Below, in pieces: positions 1 to 10,943 of a DNA stretch of 64,000 nt. The stretch lies in contig CM033121.1 of NCBI GenBank assembly GCA_019321725.1, positions 12,276,001-12,340,000 on the forward strand, read 5' to 3'. The notes under the pieces are model-generated. The model was not told the DNA's origin, searched no databases, and saw only the letters and a list, made by a program, of their open reading frames with translations. Both the position numbers and the translations under genes were made by a program. How positions within the stretch are numbered: position 1 is the first letter of the stretch; every line of letters starts with the position of its first letter. Source of the DNA: Paulownia fortunei (lineage: Eukaryota > Streptophyta > Magnoliopsida > Lamiales > Paulowniaceae).

Positions 1-600
1 GTTAGACTTCATTTACTGTTACAGGAGAAAAGGATGTGCAGAATTCAGATTCAGAAACTGATAGTGATGAGGATGAGCCTAGCATCAAGGATATTCAGTA
101 AACATACAATAAAATGTTTCAAAAGTGGCATGAGATATGTAAAATCAATAAGTCACTTAAGGAACAAACTATTGTTCTAAACAAGGAAAATGAGTTGATG
201 AAAGTAGAAATACTTGAGTTTACAAACCTTGTTGCTAAAAAGGATAGAAAAATTCAAGAAACTAAGCAGGAATTATTTCATACTCAGAAGAGGATGAAGT
301 TTGATTCTGATAAGAAAAAACTAGATGAAATTCTCTCCATTGGAAAACCATATAGTGACCATCACAGTTTGTAATACACTGGTGAGTCTTCAACTTCAAA
401 AACTATTTTTGCAAAGGAAATAAAACCTGTTAAGTCCATCTTTGATAAAAGTAAAACACTTATTTTTCAAAAGACCAAGCTAAAAAGGTTGATTCCTATT
501 TGTTATTTTTGTAATCTGCCTGAACATATCAAACCAAGATGTTTTAGGTTTAAAAAAGGTTTTAAGGAATGGTATGTGTTTTGGTTCACTTGTTTTTGCA
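1..600 (+). pseudogene. copia gag remnant with zinc knuckle
   Basis: An acidic Ser/Asp/Glu-rich stretch at the window start is followed, after a stop at about 107, by an 86-residue Lys/Glu-rich coiled-coil frame (114-374). About 120 bases on, a CCHC knuckle of the form C-x2-C-x4-H-x4-C reads in frame at about 500-545 (CYFCNLPEHIKPRC). This is the usual C-terminal half of plant copia Gag, which packages element RNA. The stops between the blocks show that it is broken. Confidence 0.75.
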
Positions 601-746
601 ATATTGCGACAGAAATCTAAATTGTAGCAACAAACTCCTAAGATCAAAATTGACTTGAATAGCAAATCTCAAAGAAGAATCTAGGTTAGAAAGTCAAATC
701 TTAGATGTTCATAGCCGATATCTCATTAAACGCCTGTACTAATAAT

Positions 747-960
747 ACTTGGTATTTTGATAGTGGATAATCCAGACATATGATAGGAGATAAGGAAAAA
801 TTGAAAGGTTATTAAAGTGTGAATAAAAGACATGTTACCTTTGGAGATGGTGAAAAGTGATGTGTACTTGGAAAATGAGTACTCAATATTGAAGGAGTGA
901 AGGACTGCCAAAACTCAAGAATGTGCTCCATGTAGAAGAATTGAAGGCAAATCTGATTAG
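747..960 (+). pseudogene. copia protease remnant
   Basis: A frame starting at 747 reads TWYFDSG, then a TAA stop, then SRHMIGDK. In intact copia elements this motif is WYFDSGCSRHMTGDK, with DSG the catalytic aspartate motif. The stop replaces the cysteine just after the active site, so protease and everything downstream could not be made by normal translation. Further frameshifts follow before the pre-integrase region. Confidence 0.75.
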
Positions 961-1129
961 CATCAGCCAACTTTGTGATCAAAATCTCTTCATCGGGCTT
1001 AATAAGGATAAATGTTAGGTATTTGATGAAATTGACAGGTGTGTGTTAACTGGTTCTTATTCATCTGATAACTGTTATATATTGCAACAACCTCAGGTAT
1101 GTTACAACATAAAAGTTGATGAAACTAAT

Positions 1130-1900
1130 TTATATCACCAAAAATTAGGGTAATTGATTTCTAGAATCTGACTACGATTGTGAGTACAAGAGCTATGCTA
1201 AGAGTGCTAAAGCTGAATAAAAAGAATCCAAGGGTGTGTGCATGTCAACTTGAAAAATAAAGAATGGTACAAACAAAGTGTTGCAACACATCAGTACATC
1301 TCATTCTATATAACTTTTCCCCATTGACTTTATGGGACATAGGCAGTAGAAAGATTAAGAGGAAAGAGGTATGTATTTATAAGAGTAGATGATTTTTCTA
1401 GATTTACTTTGGTAGATTTATTAGAAAAATTAGATACCTTTCAAGTGTCCAAATAATTATGCAAAAAATTAGTAAATGAAAAGAATAACAATATTGGTAA
1501 GAATTCGAAATGATTATAATAACGAATTTGAAAACGCTTCACCAATTTTGGTGAAAATTTTGAAATTGCACATGAATTTTCGGCTGCAAAAACACCCCAT
1601 AAAATGTTGTTGTGGAAAGAAAGAACAGAAACCTTCAAGATATGGCTAGGGTAATGTTGAATGCCAAAGGAGTAGCCATCCATTTTTAGGCAAAAGCAGT
1701 CAGCACTACATGTTACACCATTAATATAGTGTATTAGAGGTTAAGTACTAAGAAAACCCCTTATTCTCTTTGGCAAGGTCAAAATCCTAATCTTAGATAC
1801 TTTCACATCTTTGATTGTTCATGTTGTGTACTAAATGATCCTGGGTAATTAAGAAAATTTAATGCTAAGGGTGATAGAGGGATTTTTACTAGTTACCCAA
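1130..1900 (+). pseudogene. copia pre-integrase and integrase remnant
   Basis: The pre-integrase signature appears near 1130-1150 (YHQKLG, normally WHxRLGH). The integrase core is recognisable in pieces in shifting frames: GKRYVFIRVDDFSRFT near 1360-1410, FEIAHEFSAAKTP near 1558-1600 and RYFHIFDCSCCVLNDPG near 1797-1848. The family enzyme inserts element cDNA into the host chromosome using a DDE triad. Here only the VDDFSRF aspartate block is clearly kept, and at least three frameshifts separate the blocks. Confidence 0.75.
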
Positions 1901-2229
1901 ACTGTCATGGAATCCTCAAATGTTGTTGTTGATAACTTTTATGTTTTTGTAGAACTAACAGTAGAAGAGAAAATTCTCAGACTCAGTGAGGAAAAAAGAA
2001 CTAAACAGAATGACGTTTAAGTCACCATTATGGTTGATGTTGCAACAACCGAGAAAAATGTTGCAACAAATGAAACTGGATTGGGACGAAAAATGATAAT
2101 AGTATTGAAACAATTTAGATGGAACCCTAAATCAGAGTTTAGAAGAACCACCCTATTAATCAGATAATAGGGTCTCTCACTGAAGGTAGGCGAACAAGGG
2201 AAAAGCTTAAAGTAAGCTACCAAAATATG

Positions 2230-3269
2230 GTAAGATATGTGTGCATCACCTCTTCAATTGAACTAAAAAATATAAAAAAAGCTTTATTTGATGAATTTTG
2301 GGTTATTGTTATGCAAGAAGAGCTATAGCAGTTTGATAGGAATGATGTGTGGAAACTTGTACCTAGGCCTGAAAATGCTAATGTAATAAGAACCAAATGG
2401 ACTTTCAAGAATAAAACTGATGAATTTGATAATATTATAAGAAATAAGGCTAGGTTGGTAGCTCAAGGTTATACTCAAGTAAAACGCATTGATTTTGATG
2501 AAACATTTGTACCAGTTGCTAAGCTAGAATCCATTCATTTGCTTTTGACCATAGCATGTTTGTTAGGTTTCAAATTGTTTCAAATGGATGTAAAAATTAA
2601 CTTTCTAAATAGAGTTTTAAATGAAGAAGCTTTGGTTGAGCAACCAAAATGTTTTTAGGATCCACACTTTTCTAAATAAATTTTGAATTAAAAGAGGCTC
2701 TTTATGGTTTGAAACAAGCTTCAAGAGCTTGGTATGAAAGACTAACAATTTTTTTAGTTGAAAAGGGATACAAGAGAGGGGGAGTAGATAAAACCTTATT
2801 TATTAAAAGATTTAAGCGTGACATAATCATTGCACAAATCTATGTTGATGATATTATTTTTAGATCTACTTCTCAACTCAAAATTGATGAATTTGTTAGT
2901 CAAATTTCCTAAGAATTTGAAATAAGTATGGTTGGTGAACTTAACTATTTTCTAAGTTTGCAAGTGAAGCAACTTAAAGATGGAATGTTCATTTCTCAAT
3001 CTAAGTATGCTAGAAACCTAGTTAAGAGATTTAGACTTGAAAAACACCAAACCATTGAAACTCCTATGGGGACAAATGAAAAATTATTAAAAAATGAAGA
3101 GGTAGTTCCAGTTGAACCAAGTCTCTATAGAAACATGATAGTTAGTTTGTTGTACCTTACTGCAAGTAGGCCATATATTTGTTTTAGTGTTGGATTTTAT
3201 GCTAGGTATCAAACCAATCTAAAAGGAATCTCATTTGAGTGTTGTAAAACGTATCATAATGTATGTTAA
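2230..3269 (+). pseudogene. copia reverse transcriptase remnant
   Basis: Three open stretches (2347-2658, 2709-2912, 2928-3269) together cover the copia RT. Visible blocks are NKARLVAQGYTQ, FDETFVPVAKLESIH, FQMDVKINFLNR, ALYGLKQASRAWYERL (just before and into the second stretch) and IYVDDIIFRSTS, which holds the catalytic YVDD, still intact near 2840-2860. Stops at about 2656, 2910 and 3267 separate the pieces. The relative intactness of RT compared with integrase is normal for a decaying element. Confidence 0.85.
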
Positions 3270-3299
3270 TAGTACTGCTAATTTTGGGATTTAGTATTC

Positions 3300-3764
3300 A
3301 AAGGATACTAACTCAACTCTTGCAGACTTTAGTGATGCATATTGGGCTAGAGATGTTGACAATCGAAAAAACACAACTTAATTTCTTAGTACAACAAAAA
3401 ATAGAATTGCATTTCTTTGTCAATAGCAAAAATTGAATATATTGTTGCTGGAAGTTGCTGCTCTCAACTACATTGGATGAAATAGATGCTGGAAGACTAT
3501 GGCATTGTACATGAAAGTTTATATGTTTATTGTGATAATTCAAGTGCAATTAACATATCTAAAATTCCTGTTCAACATTCTAGGACTAATCATATTGATT
3601 TTCATCATCATTTCATTAGGGATTTAGTTGAAAAGAAAACTGTGGTGCTTGACTATGTTGCAATAGAGAAACAACTTGCTGACATATTTACCAAACCTCT
3701 AGATGCACTTTTGTCTCAATTTCATGAAAAAATCTCTAGGAATCGGTATGATCTAATTGTATGA
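3300..3764 (+). pseudogene. copia RNase H remnant
   Basis: Begins with the DFSDAYWARD block at about 3328 (first acidic residue of RNase H) and continues out of frame to an open stretch at 3486-3764. That stretch contains YCDNSSAINISKIPVQHSRT, HIDFHHHFIRDLV and the typical terminal motif QLADIFTKPLD. This C-terminal signature is highly specific to plant copia elements. The domain would remove the RNA strand during reverse transcription. Confidence 0.85.
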
Positions 3765-3770
3765 ACATTC

Positions 3771-4732
3771 AAAAGAAAAGAGTATTTGTTGCAACCATAT
3801 TGCTTGTGACTTCATCTATACATGTTGCAATAATTCAATAGTTGTTAGAACATATTTTGCATAACATGATAGGAACTGCATTAGGCATTCTACATTTGTT
3901 CAACATGTATTTTAAATGGTCAAATTTTGAAGTCTTGGTCTGCTGAATCTGAATTGAACATAACTGCTTTCTAAAATTTTGGCAAACATTCTATCAAATA
4001 TTCCTTGATATTGTACTAATTTAGACGCCTTTGAAAGAAAAAATTACATATGCAATGGTTTGGTGCTAACCATATAAAAATCTATCTTGTATCTTATGAT
4101 TTAAAGAAAATATTTTTTCATGAGAAAAGCGCTACCCTTGGAATAGAGTGAAAGCTAGTAACTAGCTAAATCCAATTCAAATGTGAGAGAGAAAGAGTAT
4201 TTTGCAATAAAAAAATGGAGAAGATTGCATGAAATCTCTTTCTCAAAATATTTGAGGAATTGAATTTAGAATGCAATCAAAATTTTCTTTTGCAGGTATG
4301 TTTGAAGAGATTCTCAGACCTTGAGACATAAATTGATATTTACACATAAATACACATGTAAAAATACATTTAATTGAGTATAATAATATGTATTAATGTA
4401 TTTATGTAAATCAATGAACATGTGTATTTATTTAAACATATTAATATATAAAAATAAATATGTGTACTTATGTAAATATATTAATATTTTGCTATGTTTA
4501 GATAAGTGACAAATTTGTTTTTTTGTAATTGAGTGATTATATATGATTCTTTTGAAATGTGTGCGAGTAGAAGTATATTTTTTGTATAATTAAGTGACTA
4601 AAAATGTATTTTATTTTCTATATTTGAGTGATTATATATGCTTTTTCTAAACTTAGATGACTATTGTGTTACTTTCAAGATAGCTTAATGCCTAATTTTT
4701 ATTTTGCCCATTTGAAAAATTAACAAAAATTT
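3771..4732. other. AT-rich non-coding stretch, no gene seen
   Basis: No supported coding sequence. At 4340-4490 AT-rich inverted motifs built on ACATAAATACACATGT and its complement could fold into a hairpin. At 4510-4690 the motif 'gag/aag-TGA-t/c-TA' recurs (AATTGAGTGATTATATAT and variants). This resembles ends of plant MULE or MITE families, but no matching second terminus was found. Confidence 0.5.
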
Positions 4733-4855
4733 TCAGACTGAGGTGTAAATATCTCACTCTTTTTAAGAAATTCAAGCCCAATGCAGTTGAATCTTCCACT
4801 AGTCCAGCAACAAACTCTTAACTTGTCCTCTCCTAGATACTGCAGATGACAACAT
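4733..4855 (+). repeat. Dispersed repeat, copy 1 (partner at 8236-8350)
   Basis: Shares an ordered set of words with 8236-8350: GAGGTGT-AATATCTCA, then a run of purines, then AGT-GA-TTTTC-A-TGGT, then TTAACTTGT-CCTCC-AGATAC. By eye the copies are about 70 per cent identical over about 115 bp in the same orientation. Family unknown; probably part of a retroelement. Confidence 0.5.
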
Positions 4856-4899
4856 ATGACTCAAACAAACTATAAATAAGTTTTTGAGTCTAAGGCTCC

Positions 4900-5320
4900 A
4901 CCATAAGAACACTGATGTGGTCCAACCTCAGAACTCTTTAAATCTTCAAGAATTGACCCCTCGTGGTTCTTCCTCACCAAGGAATGATTGCAATAGGGGT
5001 TCCTGCCTGCAACACAAACAAATGATTAGGGTTCCCCAAGGTTGTTTGGGGATTACCCTCTAACGCTCAAGTCAATAATAGAATGAGAGATAATAAATAA
5101 ACGACTAAAAGCTATAAATATCCAATGTAAATAGCTTTTTTTTGTCAAATGGTGTGGAGAGGGTATTTATAGGTGTTTCTTATGAGATTTGGATCATGTA
5201 GGCCCTTTGCTTATTTTGGGTCTAGTGGGCCTATTTGCGCTTCGTTAGGCTATAATTTAGTATTTATAGGCTTAGTCAAATTATGTCCATTATATAGCCT
5301 CCAACTTTGGGTGAGCTGAT
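4900..5320 (-). mobile_element. Ty3/gypsy (Tat-type) LTR fragment
   Basis: Read on the minus strand this matches the architecture of the LTR arms at 48.5-50.1 kb: a TATA-like TATAAATACCC (plus 5162-5172 region), then a block reading GCGTTAGAGGG, a proline-codon-like CCCCAA stretch, then a leader resembling GTTGCAGGCAGGAACCC. The corresponding leader at 49.75 kb reads GTTGTAGGTAGGGAATCC. No internal coding region is attached on the 3' side. Confidence 0.5.
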
Positions 5321-5399
5321 GTAAGAACAGTTCAGTTAGAAGTTAGTAATTTTGGACAGGACTACTGACTTTTTATTTTTTGGATGAAATAGGGCGAGC

Positions 5400-5680
5400 C
5401 CATCCGGGGGAGGCTTTTTGAGCGAGGTCAACTGGACGAGAGGCCATCTTGGCAAGACTATCCGGGTGAGGCCATTCGGGCGAGGCCTTCCAGGCATGGC
5501 CATCCGAGCGAGGCTATCCTGGCGAGGCCTTTTGGGCAAGGCCTTTCGAGCGAGGCCAACTTGGCGAGGCCTTCTAGGCAAGGCCATCCAAGTGAGGCTA
5601 GTTGGGCGAGAGGTCATCTAGGCGAGAGGCCATTTGGACGAGACCATTTGGGTAAGGCTATCTGGGTAAGAAAGTTTTAG
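5400..5680. repeat. 14-bp GC-rich minisatellite, about 19 units
   Basis: Units align as YNGGCGAGGCCWTY with period 14; two or three units are 16 bp because of an extra GA. Variants such as CGGGTGAGGCCATT, CTGGCGAGGCCTTT and TAGGCAAGGCCATC follow head to tail without spacers. Frames crossing it on both strands are repeat artefacts, not genes. Its position about 230 bp upstream of the minus-strand TATA of the LTR fragment would put it in the U3 region. Confidence 0.9.
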
Positions 5681-5818
5681 CTCTGCCTCATCTCTTTGAC
5701 CTCGTTTGTTGAGAAGTTTTCATTTTTTAACTTCCATCATTAAATTTATCAATTTCCAATTGGAATAGTTTTCATTTTTTTAAGAAGAAAAATAAATTCC
5801 ACAAAATTATTTAATTTT

Positions 5819-5998
5819 AGTCGATAATCTTAAGAAAGGAGTTTCTGATCTCCGAAACCAACTACAACTTTCTCGGCCTCAAGGGAGTCATTCTTATTTT
5901 TGGGGCTTGACATTAATCGATAATCTCGAGGAAGAAGTTCGTGATCTCCAGGGCCAACTATAGCTTTCTTGGCCTTAGGGGAGCCACATCAACTTCCA
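5819..5998 (+). repeat. Tandem duplication of about 92 bp
   Basis: Two adjacent copies begin at about 5819 and 5911. Both contain TCGATAATCT, then AAG-AG-AAGTT, GATCTCC, CCAACTA, CTTTCT-GGCCT and GGGAG. Identity by eye is about 80 per cent. No coding signal. Confidence 0.65.
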
Positions 5999-6925
5999 GG
6001 ACTATGATACTTTACATATTGATTATTGAATCTCAACGAAAGCGTATGGCTTTGGGAGACTCTTACTCTTCTTTTATTTAAGAATTTTCTAACTTGTTAT
6101 GTAATGCAACAATCAATGGTTTAACAGTGCAATTAGTTACTCTTTGGTTTTATGAGTGAGATTTTTGAACCCTTGTTATAATAACCAACTTTTTTTCAAA
6201 TCGATAGTGTTTGCTGGAGCAGTCTGCTCATCATCCTTCTTAAGGTGTTGGCGTAGCATTCATGAGTTATCGTAAGGTCGATCATAGCATCTTTTATCCC
6301 ATCGAGAGTGAAGAACTTTATTTTTATGTAGTTGCCTTGATCGAGGCATGGAGTTAGTTGTAGTACAGAGTTAGTTGATGCCTTCGATCAAGGTACAGAG
6401 TGTTGATTCTTTCTGACAAGATACAGAGCTAGCTAACATCATTGGTCAAGTCTACCGATCAGGATATGTTGTCGGTTTAATCCCCTCTTTATCCTCCTTT
6501 CGGGGTTGTACTAGTTATCATTTATTGTTATTTCTATTATCATCTTCACTTTAGATATTCTTGAAGTTGGAGCCTCCCCTTTCTTGAATGACTAAAATGA
6601 TAACATTTTTGTGAAAGATCGTATGTGAGTAGCTTGGCTTCTAACTTTCTATTTATTGTGAAGCCTTCTTGTCTCTGCTTGATTCTCAACTTGGTTGATA
6701 TTTAGATTTCTACGAGGAAACATGATTGACGATGCCTTTTTTACTAATCGCTAGATAATTGTTCTAGGGGATATGCTGAGTTCTGCTTCATATGAGTGCA
6801 CTCTAAATGGAGACTATTTCTTTCACATTGGATTATGCATTAAGGGGAGGCGTTTGTCGTTCTAAGGAAGGCGTTGTCGCCAAATATGAAGAGTGCACTC
6901 CAGGGGGGCACTTGTCATTGGACTT
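5999..6925. other. Non-coding stretch before assembly gap
   Basis: No recognisable protein or RNA. A short motif around ACAGAG-TAG-TGA-T recurs imperfectly at about 6340-6440. The frame starting at 6807 runs into the N block and is not supported. Confidence 0.5.
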
Positions 6926-7025
6926 NNNNNNNNNNNNNNNNNNNNNNNNNNNNNNNNNNNNNNNNNNNNNNNNNNNNNNNNNNNNNNNNNNNNNNNNNNN
7001 NNNNNNNNNNNNNNNNNNNNNNNNN
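6926..7025. other. Assembly gap (100 N)
   Basis: Exactly 100 consecutive N. This is the conventional placeholder for a gap of unknown length, so the distance between 6925 and 7026 is not known. Confidence 0.98.
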
Positions 7026-7158
7026 GGAAGTTAAAATGTAAAATACAGTATATAAAAATCCTTATAGATCTAAATTTATTTCCGTGAAAAGATTGGGCGA
7101 AAAAGAGAACCTACACGGGCCAAAAGATGTAAAAACCCAAAGTTCAAGAATAGGATGA

Positions 7159-7834
7159 ATTAATAAAATGGCAAATGGCACTTAACTCCTAAAAATTTAA
7201 TAATTTTAGTATTTTACTCCCCAAAAGTAAATTTTAAGCACTTTGCCCCTTCAAACTTAAACATTTTGGCACTTAACCCCTCAAAAGTAAATATTAAGAA
7301 TTTTGCCCCTTCAATTTTTATTTATTATTATACATTGCCTCTCAATGTTATTTTCAGGTCAATATTATAGCGAAATGCTCTTCGTTAGCCACCATCCCTC
7401 ATTTTTTCCACTCAAAAGCTAGGAAAAAAGCATTGTGATATTTTTTTATTACTGTCAATAATGAAACACGAAAAATGGTGGCATATAAGATATTTTAGTA
7501 CTGTGATTGATACTATTTGAAAAAATATAGCAATATTTAACATATTTTCAGTATTGGTAATAATATGAATAATTTTAAGATGCCTTTTTTCTCGGTATTT
7601 GAGTGGAAAGATGGAAAAAAAAATGAGCGACCATGGGCAATAAAGAGTATATCGATGAAAATCTAATCTAAAAATTACGTTGGGGGCAATGTGCTACAAT
7701 ATATGAAGTTGAGGGGGCAAAATACTACAATAAATACAAGTTATGGGGAAAAGTGCTTAAAATTTACTTTTGTGGAGTAAAGTACTAAAATTAATAAGTT
7801 TGAGGTGGTGAAGTGTCATTTACCATTAATAAAA
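7159..7834. mobile_element. Non-autonomous Mutator-like element with long TIRs
   Basis: The body spans 7169-7824. It is flanked by identical 10-bp direct repeats ATTAATAAAA at 7159-7168 and 7825-7834 (TSD). Termini are inverted: left GGCAAATGGCACTT, right complement GGTAAATGACACTT. Homology continues inward for about 290 bp per side, through the AAAAGTAAATTTTAAGCACTTT block to CTCATTTTTT-CCACTCAAA. Long terminal inverted repeats (TIRs) with a 9-11 bp TSD are characteristic of Mutator superfamily MITEs. No transposase is present. Confidence 0.85.
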
Positions 7835-8235
7835 CATGAAAAATTAATCACCTACCACTTCTTTTATATTAAGGTTGGTTGAGATGAAAATTGAAAGTTC
7901 AAGATGAGCTGAAGTATATATCATTTGTTTGGTTAGAGAGGAAATAGAGAAAAGAAAGTAAAATACGATGCAATTTTGTTATATTAGATATTAAATTCTT
8001 AACTCTCAAATCCTTCAATTCAAATGTAATTATAAGCTCCTTATACACAAGGCCTGTTTTGATGCCTCATTTTCTTTGTAGCATGCTAATGCAACATTTT
8101 ATAATGCTGAGAGCCTTGTTGACTTTAGATGGAGTAGTGTGAGGCCTAGTATATACTTCTATGAATTATGCTAAGTTACTGGAATTTTATTTAACTTGGT
8201 GTTGGTTATGGTACAATGTACACTAAACAAAAATC
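7835..8235. other. Unclassified non-coding stretch
   Basis: No open frame or repeat pairing found. It lies between the MULE's right TSD and the second copy of the dispersed repeat. Confidence 0.5.
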
Positions 8236-8350
8236 TTTAGTTTGAGGTGTGAATATCTCATTTTCTTTAAAAAAATTAAATCTACTACAGTAGAGTTTTC
8301 TATTGGTTGAGCAGTAATACTTTTAACTTGTTTCCTCCAAGATACAATAG
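8236..8350 (+). repeat. Dispersed repeat, copy 2 (partner at 4733-4855)
   Basis: Same orientation and word order as the copy at 4733-4855. It ends immediately before the Tat-type LTR at 8356. Confidence 0.5.
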
Positions 8351-8355
8351 CCCGA

Positions 8356-9990
8356 TGCTATAACTTTAAGGTTGCAAATCTAAGTGCAGGTTGTGTCAAC
8401 TAATAAATTTCTCGTAAGTCCGAGGTTGATTCATAGAAAAGTTATTTGAAGTTTTTGAATTTATATTTTTTAAAAGATGGGCTGAATGTAATTTAGATTA
8501 TAAAGAAAAATTTATGCTATAACTAAGAAATCAATGTAATAAAAGTACTAAGGATTAGGGATCCGCTCTTGAGTTTGGATGGATGAACGATTATTTATTA
8601 TTCTTTTTACCTCTTTTATATGCCACTATTGGAATCCATATATAATGAAGGTTTCAATGAAAAGATATTATCAAATAGCTCATGTAATAAGAGAATCATG
8701 ATATTGTCTTGATATTTATAAATTATCTCTTAACACCAATACTTGTTTATGGAATCAAGTATTTATGCATATCTTTGTTTATAATAAATCAAGGTTTCAT
8801 ACTAACAATCGGTGTAGTAGAACTATACATTAAGCTAAATGAACCCAAGTATTTATTGTGCCTTGGTAATACATAAATCAAGGATCTCTATAAAACATGG
8901 AGAGTTTAATAAAAAATTAAAATAATAATACAACACACTTAAACATTATGTATATTTATAACCGTTCGTATTTCTCCATCAAGAGTTTCCCCCTTTCTTC
9001 TCAACTAAATAAAATTTAGAAAGATATAATGAAAGTAGAAAATACTAAAATATAGAAGATAAACTAGAGAATACATTTCTATTACTATTAAAAAAATTAC
9101 ATTACTACTAGAAAACATAGCCTAAAGAAAGACAACAATAAAACTTTATTTACCCATCTAAGGGATTTTGTGTTTTTGTGTATCTTCAATGACATCCAAA
9201 AGCCCTTATTTATAGTAGAAGAGTGCCTAAATTTGTATCTTCAAATTCACTCCAAATGCACTCCAATTTTACATTAAATATGCTCTAAATATACTTGTCC
9301 TTTTCAGATCTAAATTTTGTCACACATATTTTTCCATGAAATCAGCTGAATTTGTAAAAGTGATCTATAAGAAAAATGTATATTTGTCTGTTAGCTTCAT
9401 TTTTCAACCTGAATAGCCTAATTCCAACTAATAGGAAAAAATTTATGCTTAATTTAAAGAGATGTGTCAGCATAGATAGATCCCTTCCAATACACATAAT
9501 TGAACGAGCTTTCTACTTTAATCAAGCCTGACTTGGGCTGAGCTTCTAACACCAAAGTTGTAGTTCTATCTCTTGTATTTCAAATGAAGTAAGATTCAAG
9601 TCTATAGGGCTTTTGAACATGGAGTTATACCTAAAATATGAAAACTGTACAAGTTTGAAAATATACTTATTTTGAATTTAATGCAAGGCCAACAATCACT
9701 TGCAAAGTTCAAGTGATGTCTTGCATATATTTTGATCTACATATGATGGACTTAGGAAAAAATAATCCTTTTCTTCTAATTGTGATGCATCTTTGATCTA
9801 ATATAATATTATCTCCCAACTTGGTCACGAAACGTGTTATTTTCTTTGATTTTATTTTGGCTCTTTTTGATATCTTTTTATTCTTGATTCACTAGCACAA
9901 AATATTAATAAAACTATAATATTAACAAGAATAAATCAAGAAAAGTAGAAAAGATTTGATACAAAAATATGCCAAAATATGTACTTATCA
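8356..9990 (-). repeat. 3' LTR of the Tat-type element
   Basis: On the minus strand it starts TGATAAGTAC, directly after a purine tract, and ends CTTATAGCA-like at 8356 (TG...CA ends). About 1635 bp. A second copy lies at 29819-31334 and shares, for example, AAGTGCAGGTTGTGTCAA and GAGGATTAGGGATCCGCT-type blocks throughout. The 8356 boundary is inferred from where similarity to the second copy begins. Confidence 0.7.
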
Positions 9991-10005
9991 AATCCCCCCA
10001 CACTT
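9991..10005 (-). other. Polypurine tract of Tat-type element
   Basis: Minus-strand AAGTGTGGGGGGATT directly precedes the LTR start TGATAAG. Purine-rich primer plus TGATAAG is the usual 3' LTR junction in plant Tat/Athila elements. It fixes the orientation of the whole element. Confidence 0.8.
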
Positions 10006-10943
10006 AACCATTGCTCATCCTCGAGCAAGCCTAAAATAAATCTAAACTAATCAATTTTCGTAGGAAATCACAATTGCATTTAACAAGTGCAATAAGCCTT
10101 TAAATCCCTAAGTGGCCTATAGATGACGAGTTATAGTCTCCCGAGGGTTTCCAACGGTGATACCTATAAATACCTATAATAACTAACTTGCAACCATTAT
10201 TCTTAGAAAGCAACAAAGTAATACAGAAATGAAATCAAATAAGTATTGAATCTAACCCTTAGTCATTTAAAAGTCAATACATTTCCACAGTAAGCAACTC
10301 AAGTGTGTGTGTGAATAGTTAATGTCAACAGTGGTGAAATCATGCATGCTTCAAACAAGTGAAATCCCATACACTCACAAAAACCATCACTCAATCTCTA
10401 ATGGAACAGTTAAATATCATAGGCTCTTCCTTTGGTACAAATCTCAACCACACCAAAGGCACCATATAAAATCAAAAAATCTTCAACAAAGGTTGTAATG
10501 GGGCCAAAGGGTAGTGATGTGGCTAAGAAATAAAATAATAGGATGCAACAAAGGTTCTAAAAACTTCATGGGATTAAAGATATAGAGTTTATCAATGAAG
10601 AATTCTCATACTTTACGAATTTCAACATCGAGGCCTATTCTTATTGAATTGGACCCCTCTTCATCATTCTTATTGATTTTGCAACATCCTATTTTTAGTT
10701 GCAACTCATAACATTTTTAACACTTTGCGACTATTTTTTTTATTTTTTTAGAAGAGAAACTCCCCGTACTTGTCTTCTATTCCAACCCAAATTTCTATTG
10801 CAAGCTCACCTTGTTAATAAAATATCTCTTAAGCTCCAAATTATTTTTAGAATAAGGGTAGGATAATAGTGTATTTAGGCTAGGTAGAAAGATATGGTTA
10901 CCACAAAACAGGCTTATTTAATGAAAGGCTCAAAGTGGCTTAC
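10006..10943 (-). other. Non-coding 3' internal region of the Tat-type element
   Basis: No coding signal. It lies between the polypurine tract and the solo LTR insertion, and continues on the other side of the insertion from 13240. Confidence 0.55.

Larger units (their letters stand above)
1..3770 (+). mobile_element. Decayed Ty1/copia retrotransposon, 5' end outside window
   Basis: Ordered remnants of a copia polyprotein on the plus strand: gag with an acidic stretch and coiled coil (1-370), a zinc knuckle (about 495-545), protease, pre-integrase, integrase, reverse transcriptase (RT) and RNase H ending near 3764. The order gag-PR-INT-RT-RH is diagnostic of Ty1/copia. Many stops and frameshifts break it, so it cannot make a polyprotein. 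No 3' LTR is obvious after RNase H and the 5' LTR lies outside the window. Confidence 0.9.

Noticed and set aside
5336..5621. Open frames on both strands with arginine- and proline-rich repeats
   Set aside because: They translate a 14-bp minisatellite; both strands are open because the repeat is GC-rich, not because of coding selection.
5400..5680. CRISPR-like array
   Set aside because: Repeats are head to tail with no unique spacers, and the genome is eukaryotic; it is a minisatellite.
6807..7087. Two overlapping plus-strand frames across the N block
   Set aside because: They run through 100 unknown bases of an assembly gap, so their length is meaningless.
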